Position numbers and translations under genes: made by a program
The notes under the pieces: model-generated
Told to the model about the DNA's origin: nothing
The model's input: only the letters and a program-made list of their open reading frames with translations
Databases searched by the model: none
Shown: in pieces, positions 1-6,931 of the stretch
How the letters are laid out: the number at the start of each line of letters is the position of its first letter
Position numbering within the stretch: the stretch's first letter is position 1
Origin: CADEFX01 sp050260355
Lineage (GTDB): Bacteria > Pseudomonadota > Alphaproteobacteria > Rhizobiales > Hyphomicrobiaceae
Assembly: GCA_050260355.1 (NCBI GenBank)
Contig: JBLNBZ010000054.1
Span: 1 to 64,000, forward strand
Reading direction: 5' to 3'
DNA: 64,000 bases

Positions 1-291
1 ATGGCCAACCGCGACCTGCTCCTGCGCGAGCTGCCGAAAGCCGGCCTGTCGAAGATCGTGCCCGCGGACGGCGCCTTCTATCTTTACGTCGACGTCGGCG
101 ATTACACGGACGACAGCCTGGCCTTCGCCAAGGCGATGCTGGAGGAGACGGGCGTGGCCGCCACCCCGGGGGTCGACTTCGACGAGGCGCGCGGGCGGCG
201 TTTCGTGCGCTTCTCCTACTCGGGCACGACCGAGGACATGGCCGAGGCCGCCCGCCGGTTGCAGGCCTGGCGGCGGCTCGAGGGCGCTTGA
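1..291 (+). CDS. Aminotransferase class I/II, C-terminal fragment (cut by window edge)
   Basis: This is the last 96 residues of a PLP-dependent fold-type I aminotransferase; the rest lies before the window, so the ATG at position 1 is probably internal. The visible part is the small C-terminal domain, with PADGAFYLYVDVG, then GVAATPGVDF and a substrate-carboxylate arginine region RRFVRFSYSG, as in aspartate or aromatic aminotransferases of the AspC/Aat group. The amino-acid substrate cannot be judged from the tail. The gene ends with TGA and is followed by an 87-base gap before prfC on the same strand. Confidence 0.75.
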   Translation: MANRDLLLRELPKAGLSKIVPADGAFYLYVDVGDYTDDSLAFAKAMLEETGVAATPGVDFDEARGRRFVRFSYSGTTEDMAEAARRLQAWRRLEGA

Positions 292-378
292 GCGGCACCG
301 TCCGCCAGAGGGCAGGCCTTGAGTTTGGCCGCGCTCGCGGTCATTTAAGCGCGGCCGAGGCCGCAGGATCGATTCACG

Positions 379-2013
379 ATGCAAGAGGCAGCCAATTCAT
401 CGCTGAGGGCCCGCAGGGGGGCCGAGACCCCGCTCGCGCGCGAGATCGGGCGCAGGCGCACGTTCGCCATCATCGCCCACCCCGACGCCGGCAAGACGAC
501 TTTGACCGAGAAGCTGCTGCTGCTCGGCGGGGCCATCCAGCTCGCCGGCGACGTGCGCGCCAAGGGCGACCGGAGGCGCACGCGCTCCGACTGGATGAAC
601 ATCGAGCGCCAGCGCGGCATCTCGGTAGTGACCTCGGTGATGACGTTCGAGTATGCGGACCACGTCGTCAATCTGCTCGACACGCCGGGCCACGAGGACT
701 TCTCGGAGGACACTTACCGCACGCTGACCGCGGTCGATTCCGCCGTCATGGTGCTCGATGCCGCCAAGGGCATCGAGTCGCGCACGCGCAAGCTGTTCGA
801 GATCTGCCGCCTGCGCGACATCCCGATCATCACCTTCATCAACAAGATGGATCGCGAGAGCCTGGAGCCCTTGGAGCTCCTCGATGCCATCGAGCGTGAC
901 CTGGCGCTGGACACGACGCCCATCGTGTGGCCCGTGGGCATGGGCCGCGACTTCAAGGGCACATTCGATCTCGCCACTGGCCGGCTGCGCCGCCTCGGGT
1001 CCGATGACAGCGATCTGATGCTCTCAGGCCCCGATGATGCGCGCCTTGCTGAGATCGTCGATGCCGACCTGCTGTCCAAGTGGCGCGAGGAGATCGAGCT
1101 CCTTCGCACGGCCGCCCGCCCGTTCGACCTCGAGTCGTTCCGCGAGGGGCACCTCACGCCGGTGTTCTTCGGGTCGGCGCTGCGCAACTTCGGTGTCCGC
1201 GATCTGCTCGACGCGCTCGTGGCCTACGCGCCTCCGCCGCGCGCGCAGCAGGCCGACCGCCGCCTCGTCGAGGCGACCGAGCCAGGCATGACCGGCGTGG
1301 TGTTCAAGATCCAGGCCAACATGGATCCCAACCACCGCGACCGCATCGCCTTCCTGAGGCTGTGCTCGGGCAAGCTCACGAAAGGCATGAAGGCCAGGCT
1401 CGTTCGCACCGGCAAGCCGATCGCGCTCAACGCACCGCAGTTCTTCTTCGCCCAGGACCGCTCGATTGCCACGGAGGCCGTTGCCGGTGACGTCGTCGGC
1501 ATCCCCAATCACGGCACTCTACGCATCGGCGACACACTGACCGAGGGCGAGGAGCTGAGCTTCACCGGCGTGCCCAACTTCGCGCCGGAAATCTTGCGCC
1601 GCGTGCGCGTCGCCGATGCCATGAAGGGCAAGCAGCTGAGGACCGCGCTCGCGCAGATGGCCGAGGAGGGCGTGGTGCAGATCTTCTCGCCGCTCGACGG
1701 CACCGGCCTGATCGTCGGCGTCGTCGGCGCGCTGCAGCTCGACGTGCTGATCGCGCGCATGGCGGCCGAGTACGGCCTCGAGACCGCGCTCGATCCGGCC
1801 GGGGTGGAGGTTGCGCGCTGGGTGCAGGCCGACAAGCCTGCCGATCTCGACGCCTTCCTCGCGAAATACCGCGGCTCGATTGCCGAGGACGTCGACGGCG
1901 ACCCCGTTTATCTCGCGCGCTCCCAGTTCGACTTGGAGTGGACGCGCGAGCGCAACGCGGAGATCCGCTTCGTCGACATCAAGGAGACGCAGCATCGGGT
2001 CGGCAGCCGATAG
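379..2013 (+). CDS. prfC: Peptide chain release factor 3 (RF3)
   Basis: RF3 is a translational GTPase that removes RF1 or RF2 from the ribosome after peptide release. The 544-residue protein is close to the usual 525-545. The G1 P-loop AHPDAGKTT lies near residues 33-41, the G2 region RQRGISVVTS near 76-85, the G3 motif DTPGHEDF near 100, and the G4 motif NKMD near 155. EF-Tu-like domain 2 and the RF3-specific C-terminal domain follow. The ATG at 379 leaves a short N-terminal extension before the G domain. The next gene on the other strand converges on it 131 bases away. Confidence 0.95.
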   Translation: MQEAANSSLRARRGAETPLAREIGRRRTFAIIAHPDAGKTTLTEKLLLLGGAIQLAGDVRAKGDRRRTRSDWMNIERQRGISVVTSVMTFEYADHVVNLLDTPGHEDFSEDTYRTLTAVDSAVMVLDAAKGIESRTRKLFEICRLRDIPIITFINKMDRESLEPLELLDAIERDLALDTTPIVWPVGMGRDFKGTFDLATGRLRRLGSDDSDLMLSGPDDARLAEIVDADLLSKWREEIELLRTAARPFDLESFREGHLTPVFFGSALRNFGVRDLLDALVAYAPPPRAQQADRRLVEATEPGMTGVVFKIQANMDPNHRDRIAFLRLCSGKLTKGMKARLVRTGKPIALNAPQFFFAQDRSIATEAVAGDVVGIPNHGTLRIGDTLTEGEELSFTGVPNFAPEILRRVRVADAMKGKQLRTALAQMAEEGVVQIFSPLDGTGLIVGVVGALQLDVLIARMAAEYGLETALDPAGVEVARWVQADKPADLDAFLAKYRGSIAEDVDGDPVYLARSQFDLEWTRERNAEIRFVDIKETQHRVGSR

Positions 2014-2144
2014 CGGCAGCGGGCGTCGGAAAGCTCGGGTTCCCGCGAGCCATCGGGCCGCGCCAGAGTTCCCGCCATGCGATTTCTGCCGCCGGTGGCC
2101 AAGCCGCTGGAGCCATTAGCGTGACGGGCTATATGCGACCCGTC

Positions 2145-2738
2145 TTACTCCGAGCAGTCGTTGTAGCGATCCCACCAGTAGACGTTGCCGGTCGCCACGG
2201 CGCGGCGATAGAGCCAGCCACAGTTGATTCCAACCGAGGCGGACGTGTAGCCCGGCCCATCGTAGTCCCCGGCGCTGTAGTACGAGTAAGCCGGCGCGGA
2301 GTAGTACGAGTAAGCTGGCGCCGTGTAGTAGGAATAGGTTGGGGCCGTGTAGTACGAGTAAGCTGGCGCGGTGTAGTACGACGGCGCGGTGTAGTAGGCC
2401 GATCTGTAGCCGTAACCTGGCGCATAGCCTCTGTATCCGTATCCGTAGCCACGATACCCGTAGCTCGGCCCGTAGCCGTAGTAGCCGGCCGAGGCGTAGC
2501 CGTTGTACCGCGGCGCAGTGTAGTAGGAGCGGGCCACGTACCTCCTAACGCGTGGTGCCGCGTAGTAGCGCACGGCAGGCGCTCGATAATACCTTCGCTC
2601 GACGACACGCGACGGCACGTTGCGCGTGATCACGACTTCCCGTTCCCGTCGCACCACCGTATCCGCCGAGGCGGGCGCAGGGACGCTGGCGAGCGCCGCG
2701 AATGTGATTGCGGCTGTCGTCAAAAGGAATTGTCGCAT
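2145..2738 (-). CDS. Secreted tyrosine-rich repeat protein, unknown function
   Basis: I chose the ATG at 2738 because a clear AAAAGGAG ribosome site lies just upstream and it gives a typical Sec signal peptide (MRQFLLTTAAITFAALASVP, cleavage after APASA). The mature protein of about 170 residues is very rich in Tyr, Ala, Gly, Ser and Pro. A middle section (RGYGYGYRGY and similar) is followed by about five copies of an eight-residue unit close to YSYYTAPA, and the C-terminus is a non-repetitive segment with two Cys (near NCGWLYRR and NDCSE). No catalytic motif is visible. Low-complexity secreted proteins of this kind are common in Hyphomicrobiales and mostly uncharacterised. An EcfG-type promoter lies 38 bases or more upstream of the start codon, predicting stress induction. 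Confidence 0.75.
   Translation of the reverse strand: MRQFLLTTAAITFAALASVPAPASADTVVRREREVVITRNVPSRVVERRYYRAPAVRYYAAPRVRRYVARSYYTAPRYNGYASAGYYGYGPSYGYRGYGYGYRGYAPGYGYRSAYYTAPSYYTAPAYSYYTAPTYSYYTAPAYSYYSAPAYSYYSAGDYDGPGYTSASVGINCGWLYRRAVATGNVYWWDRYNDCSE
2272..2410 (-). repeat. 24-bp coding tandem repeats (YSYYTAPA units)
   Basis: Within the tyrosine-rich gene the plus strand shows repeated blocks of the form GTGTAGTACGAGTAAGC followed by TGGCGC, with small variations. Each block is 24 bases and encodes one eight-residue Tyr-Ala-Pro unit. The variation is mostly third-base, so the array is under protein-level constraint or is old. Confidence 0.7.
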
Positions 2739-2775
2739 GATTGCACTCCTTTTAAGCAAGGCGGCCTGCGTCCCG

Positions 2776-2800
2776 AACGCTTGTTGGTCGCAGTGGTTCC
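2776..2800 (-). promoter_or_regulatory. EcfG-type stress promoter for the tyrosine-rich secreted protein
   Basis: On the minus strand GGAAC (2800-2796) is followed by exactly 16 bases and CGTT (2779-2776). This matches the promoter pattern known for the alphaproteobacterial general stress sigma factor EcfG (GGAAC, N16-17, CGTT). It points at the gene starting at 2738, giving a predicted leader of about 30 bases. The ecfG gene itself is at 48119 in this window. Confidence 0.7.
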
Positions 2801-2885
2801 GGAGTTGCAATGACGAGTTCGGTTAACGGGACCCGGCAGAGGCCTCGGGGCGCGCGCGGGTTCCATCCGCCCTCTGAGCTCCCGT

Positions 2886-4046
2886 CTAGTCCAGCGTCCG
2901 CCGGAACCGGGTCACGGCGATGATCATGGCGACCAGCGTGAGTGCCATCAGCCACAACGCCTCCGGCGCCAGGTCGTACAGCGTCGCTCCCTTCAGCATC
3001 AGGCCGCGCACGATGCGCAGGTAGTGCGTCAGCGGCAGCGCCTCGCCCACCCACTGCGCCCATGTCGGCATGCCCGCGTATGGGAACATGAACCCCGAGA
3101 GCAGGATGTTGGGCAGGAACCACATCATCGTCATCTGCATGGCCTGGAGCTGCGTCCTGGCGAGTGTCGAGAACGTGTAGCCGACCGACAGGTTGGCGGT
3201 GATGAAGAGCGTCGTCAGCAGCGCGAGCAGCGCCATGTTGCCCACAATAGGCACGTCGAAGACGGTCGTGCCCACGCCGACGATGATCAGCGCCTGCAGA
3301 AACCCGATGAGAACGTAAGGGACGATCTTGCCGAGCATGATCTCGAACGGCTGCAGCGGCATGGCCAGCAAGCTCTCCATGGTGCCGCGCTCCACCTCGC
3401 GCGTGACCGACAGCGCCGTGAAGATCAGCATGGTCATGGTCAGGATCGTGCCGAGCAGGCCGGGCACGATGTTGAGCTGCGTCACACCCTCCGGATTGTA
3501 GCGGCGGTGCTGCCGGATCTCGAACAGCGGCGGTTTCATCTCATCCTGTTGCGGCAGCCCGCGGTCGCGCGCCAGCGCCGTCGAGACGATGCCGTCGAGC
3601 GCGCCAAGCGCCGTGCCGGCTGCCACCGGATCAGTCGCGTCCGCAGCCACCAGCAGCGCCGGCGTATCGCCGCGCCTCACCGCCCGCTCGAAGCCCACCG
3701 GCACCTCGATCACGAACAGCACCTTGCCGGCCCTGACCCAGTGATCGACCTCGGCCTCGTCGCGCGAGATCCACTTGATATCGAAGTAGGACGTGTTGGC
3801 GAGCGCCGACAGGATCGAGCGGGAGATGTCGGAGTCTTCCTGCAGCAGCACGGCCGTCGGCAGGTGCTTAGGATTGGTGTTGATGGCAAAGCCGAACAGA
3901 AACAGCTGCATCAGCGGAATCATGATCATCGTGGCAAACGTGATGCGATCCCGCCTGAGCTGGATCAGCTCCTTGACGAGCATGGCGGTGAAGCGGGCCC
4001 AGGCGCTGTCCCTGGGTGCGGGCCGCGGTGCGCGCTGGCGCGTCAT
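2886..4046 (-). CDS. ABC-2 type transporter permease
   Basis: This 386-residue protein is the membrane half of an ABC exporter of the YhhJ/YbhS/YbhR group. After a short cytoplasmic start there is a membrane segment (MIMIPLMQLFLFGFAIN), a large periplasmic domain of about 130 residues, and then a cluster of hydrophobic segments toward the C-terminus (GLLGTILTMTMLIFTAL, LIGFLQALIIVGVG, LLALLTTLFITANL), including the ABC-2 signature region REVERGTMESLLAMPL. The ATG at 4046 overlaps the stop of the upstream ATPase gene as ATGA, so the two are translationally coupled. Longer upstream extension of the frame lies inside the ATPase gene and is not real. Substrate unknown; relatives export drugs or envelope-active compounds. 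Confidence 0.88.
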   Translation of the reverse strand: MTRQRAPRPAPRDSAWARFTAMLVKELIQLRRDRITFATMIMIPLMQLFLFGFAINTNPKHLPTAVLLQEDSDISRSILSALANTSYFDIKWISRDEAEVDHWVRAGKVLFVIEVPVGFERAVRRGDTPALLVAADATDPVAAGTALGALDGIVSTALARDRGLPQQDEMKPPLFEIRQHRRYNPEGVTQLNIVPGLLGTILTMTMLIFTALSVTREVERGTMESLLAMPLQPFEIMLGKIVPYVLIGFLQALIIVGVGTTVFDVPIVGNMALLALLTTLFITANLSVGYTFSTLARTQLQAMQMTMMWFLPNILLSGFMFPYAGMPTWAQWVGEALPLTHYLRIVRGLMLKGATLYDLAPEALWLMALTLVAMIIAVTRFRRTLD

Positions 4047-4987
4047 GAGAAGTTGTCCCGGCTGCGGCTCATGAGATCGATGAACACGTCCTCGAGTGAC
4101 GGCTCGCCGGGCGACCAATGCAGATTGGGATCGGCCTTGAACGGCGCCAGCGCCTTGTCGAGCGCGTCCACGTCGCGGCCCGACACGTGCAGGCTCGAGC
4201 CGAACGGGGCCACCATCTCGACGCCGGCCATTCCAGTCAGCCGCTCGGCGAGGTCGTGCAGGTTCGGACCCGAGACGGTCCATGTCGTGAGGCCCGACTG
4301 CTGCACCACCGCTTCGACGGTGCCACGCGCGAGCAGCTCGCCATAGGCGATGTACGCGATCTCGTGGCAGCGCTCCGCCTCGTCCATGTAGTGGGTCGAC
4401 ACCAGCACGGTCAGGCCCTCGGCCGCCAGGTTGTGGATCTCGTTCCAGAACTCGCGCCTGGCCTTGGGGTCGACGCCGGCGGTCGGCTCGTCGAGCAGCA
4501 GCAGGTCGGGGGCGGGCAGAATGCATGCGCCGAGCGCCAGCCGTTGCTTCCAGCCGCCCGACAGCTCGCCCGCCAGCTGTTCCTCGCGGCCGCTGAGGCC
4601 AAGCCGCTCGATCGCCTCGCGTGCGCTCTGCGCGGGATCGGGAAGACCGAACACGCGTGCCACGAACTCCAGGTTCTCGCGGATCGACAGGTCCTGATAC
4701 AGGCTGAAGCGCTGCGTCATGTAGCCGACGTGCTGCTTGATCAGCCGGCTGTCGGTGAGAATGTCGTAGCCGAGGCACGTGCCGCGGCCCGAGTCCGGGG
4801 TCAGCAGGCCGCACAGCATGCGCAGCGTCGTCGTCTTGCCGGATCCGTTGGGGCCGAGGAAGCCGTAGATCTGCCCGCGGTTCACGCGCATGGTCAGATC
4901 GCGCACCACCACCTTGTCGCCGAATGACTTGGTCAGTCCTTCGACGTCGATGACGGCGTCGCTCGCAGGTGTTTCACTTACGGCCAT
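4043..4987 (-). CDS. ABC transporter ATP-binding protein (multidrug/ABC-2 exporter type)
   Basis: A 314-residue nucleotide-binding subunit. Walker A is GPNGSGKTT at about residues 45-53, the signature LSGGWKQRL near 142-150, and Walker B LLLLDEP near 162-168, followed by the switch His in VSTHYMDEAE. The C-terminal extension is typical of ABC-2 ATPases. Start and stop both overlap neighbours: its first 14 bases overlap the end of the HlyD gene and its stop overlaps the permease start. It should assemble with the permease at 2886-4046 and the adaptor at 4974-5978. Confidence 0.92.
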   Translation of the reverse strand: MAVSETPASDAVIDVEGLTKSFGDKVVVRDLTMRVNRGQIYGFLGPNGSGKTTTLRMLCGLLTPDSGRGTCLGYDILTDSRLIKQHVGYMTQRFSLYQDLSIRENLEFVARVFGLPDPAQSAREAIERLGLSGREEQLAGELSGGWKQRLALGACILPAPDLLLLDEPTAGVDPKARREFWNEIHNLAAEGLTVLVSTHYMDEAERCHEIAYIAYGELLARGTVEAVVQQSGLTTWTVSGPNLHDLAERLTGMAGVEMVAPFGSSLHVSGRDVDALDKALAPFKADPNLHWSPGEPSLEDVFIDLMSRSRDNFS

Positions 4988-5978
4988 CGGCGGTCTCGCG
5001 TTGGGTCGGCGCTATCATGCTGATCGCGATCGGCTGGCCCACGCGCAGCAGCTCGGGCTGCCGGGGGATGGCCTCCACGCGAAACACCAGCTTCGCCCTC
5101 TCCTCGCTGCTGAAGATGACGGGCGGCGTGAACTCGGCCTGCCGCGACAGGAAGGTCACCTCGGCCCGGATGTCGGACGCGCAACCGTCGCAATGGACCA
5201 ACACCTCGCTGCCGATGGCGATGCGCGGCAGCGTCGCCTGGGGAACGAAAAACCGCAGCTTCAGGTTGCCCGGCGGCAGCAGCGACACCACGGCCCTGCC
5301 TGCAGGCACGATCTCGCCCTCGCGGAAGTAGATCTCCTGCACCACGCTGTCGGCCGGCGCGAAGACGTTGCGTTGCTGGCGCCTGGTCTGCGCGGAGGCG
5401 AGCTTTGCCGTCGCCTGCTTCATCACCTCGCGTGCGGCGTCGATGTCCTCGGTGCGCGCCTTCATCCGCGCCACCTCGATCTGTCGCTGGATCTCGATGA
5501 GCTGCGCCTTATCGCGCTCGAACGCGGCTCTGGCCTGCTCGAGCCGCATCGGCGGCGAGACGCCTTGCGTCGTGAGCCGTTGTGCGCGCTCCAGCTCCGG
5601 ACGCGACTGCTCGATCGCAGCCTTGTAACGCGCCTCCTGTGCCTCGAGCACGGCCACTTCCTCCGGCCGCTGCTGCGCTGCCTCCGCCTTCGCCAGTCGC
5701 GCCTTGGCTTCCTCCAGCGTCGCCTGCGCTTGGCCCAACTCGGCGTCCTGGATGTCGCTCTGCAGCGAGAAGAGCGCCTGCCCCTCGCGCACGGCCTGGC
5801 CCTCCTTCACGGCAAGCGTGGTGATGCGGCCCGGTTCATCTGCGCCCACGAACAGCAGATCGGCCTCCACCCAGCCGTGGAACGGCTCGGCGCCCTGCGG
5901 AGCACGCAACCACCAGTAGGCGCCCGATCCGAGAGCGGCGACGGCCAGAGCAGCGACGGCAATCAATTTGCGGTTCAT
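4974..5978 (-). CDS. HlyD-family periplasmic adaptor (membrane fusion) protein
   Basis: The 334-residue protein has one N-terminal membrane anchor (about residues 5-22), a split lipoyl domain starting near GWVEADLLFVGADEPGRI, a long Glu/Ala/Arg-rich helical hairpin at about residues 70-190 (coiled coil), and a beta-barrel domain toward the end. This is the architecture of YbhG/YhiI-type adaptors that link inner-membrane ABC exporters to an outer-membrane channel. Its start overlaps the TetR gene stop by four bases, and it leads directly into the ABC ATPase. No outer-membrane factor is encoded nearby. Confidence 0.9.
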   Translation of the reverse strand: MNRKLIAVAALAVAALGSGAYWWLRAPQGAEPFHGWVEADLLFVGADEPGRITTLAVKEGQAVREGQALFSLQSDIQDAELGQAQATLEEAKARLAKAEAAQQRPEEVAVLEAQEARYKAAIEQSRPELERAQRLTTQGVSPPMRLEQARAAFERDKAQLIEIQRQIEVARMKARTEDIDAAREVMKQATAKLASAQTRRQQRNVFAPADSVVQEIYFREGEIVPAGRAVVSLLPPGNLKLRFFVPQATLPRIAIGSEVLVHCDGCASDIRAEVTFLSRQAEFTPPVIFSSEERAKLVFRVEAIPRQPELLRVGQPIAISMIAPTQRETADGRK

Positions 5979-6661
5979 GACGGCGTCTTTCCACCGGTCA
6001 GGAGCATGGCGTGCGCCTTCAGCATGCCGTCGACGTCGAGCGGCTCGAACCGGCTGAACAGGCGGTCCCAGACGACGGCCACGAGCAACGGCGCGACGAT
6101 GAGCTGGGGATAGCGCGCGAGCGCATTGCTCGGCAGTTGGCCGCTGGCCTGCGCCTGCCGCGCAAGTCCGCCCAAAGCCCTGATGCCCCGCGAGACGATC
6201 TCGCGGAAATAAAATTCGGCGAGCGCCGGAAAGCGCGGGCCCTCTGAGATCAGGAGTTGGATGATGTGCTTGCGCTCGGTCTCGAGCACCTCGCGGCGGA
6301 ACAGCTCGAAGAGCTGCTGGAGCAGCAGCGGCGCCGGGAGTGGAGCGGCGGCGGCGGAGGTTGCTTCCAGCTTGTCGAGGATCGGGCTCATGTAGCTGCG
6401 GATCAACTCCTCGAACAGCGCCTCCTTGTCCGCGAAGTAGAGATAGAGCGTGCCCTTCGCGATGCCGGCCCTGGCCGCAACGTCATCGAGCCGGGCAGCG
6501 GCAAATCCGTTCTCTGCGAAGATGTGCAGCGCCGCGTGCAGAATGGCCTGACGCCGCTGCTGCGAGGCGACCCGGCGGCCATTGGTCTTGGTGACGGGAT
6601 CACCTGCTGCCGCCCGCGGCCGAGCCTTCCCGCGTTGCGCTGGTTTTGGACTTGGGTTCAT
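5975..6661 (-). CDS. TetR/AcrR-family transcriptional regulator
   Basis: A 228-residue repressor with a helix-turn-helix at about residues 35-80 (RQAILHAALHIFAENGF, then GIAKGTLYLYFADKEALFEEL), the standard TetR DNA-binding fold, and a helical ligand-binding C-terminal domain. An Arg/Pro/Lys-rich tail of about 30 residues precedes the domain. It is the first gene of the efflux cassette and overlaps the adaptor gene by four bases. A palindrome 20 bases upstream is the probable operator, so the regulator likely represses itself and the pump, as CecR (YbiH) does for ybhGFSR in E. coli. Confidence 0.9.
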   Translation of the reverse strand: MNPSPKPAQRGKARPRAAAGDPVTKTNGRRVASQQRRQAILHAALHIFAENGFAAARLDDVAARAGIAKGTLYLYFADKEALFEELIRSYMSPILDKLEATSAAAAPLPAPLLLQQLFELFRREVLETERKHIIQLLISEGPRFPALAEFYFREIVSRGIRALGGLARQAQASGQLPSNALARYPQLIVAPLLVAVVWDRLFSRFEPLDVDGMLKAHAMLLTGGKTPS

Positions 6662-6681
6662 CGCGCACCTTGATCGTGTCT

Positions 6682-6701
6682 ATGACTGACTGGTCAGTCA
6701 T
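6682..6701. promoter_or_regulatory. Predicted TetR operator palindrome
   Basis: Nine-base arms ATGACTGAC and GTCAGTCAT flank a two-base TG centre, forming a near-perfect 20-bp palindrome 20 bases before the regulator's start codon. Half-sites of the TGACTGAC type are typical for TetR/AcrR-family operators. It sits in an AT-rich stretch (TATTATAAAT follows on the plus strand) that probably contains the promoter. Confidence 0.7.
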
Positions 6702-6797
6702 ATTATAAATGGAGGTCGCGCGTCAAGGCACGAACGCTCTGTTCGCCGCGATTGGAGGGCCGGCAGGCCGATGGAGCGAGGAGCGACCGATTATGAA

Positions 6798-6830
6798 AAT
6801 CGGGCCGGGAGCGTGGTCGCTCCCGGCCCG
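6798..6830 (-). terminator. Rho-independent terminator after rne
   Basis: A 13-bp perfect stem (6801-6813 with 6818-6830) and a four-base loop is followed, reading on the minus strand, by ATTTTCATAA. It lies about 100 bases past the RNase E stop codon. Confidence 0.6.
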
Positions 6831-6931
6831 AAAACTTCAATCCGCGCTTGGGCGCCGGCTCCGCGTCCGGCGACGCCTCAGTTGCCGCTGAACCGCCTCT
6901 GCAACCAGCCCTTGCGCGCGGGCTGGGCCGC

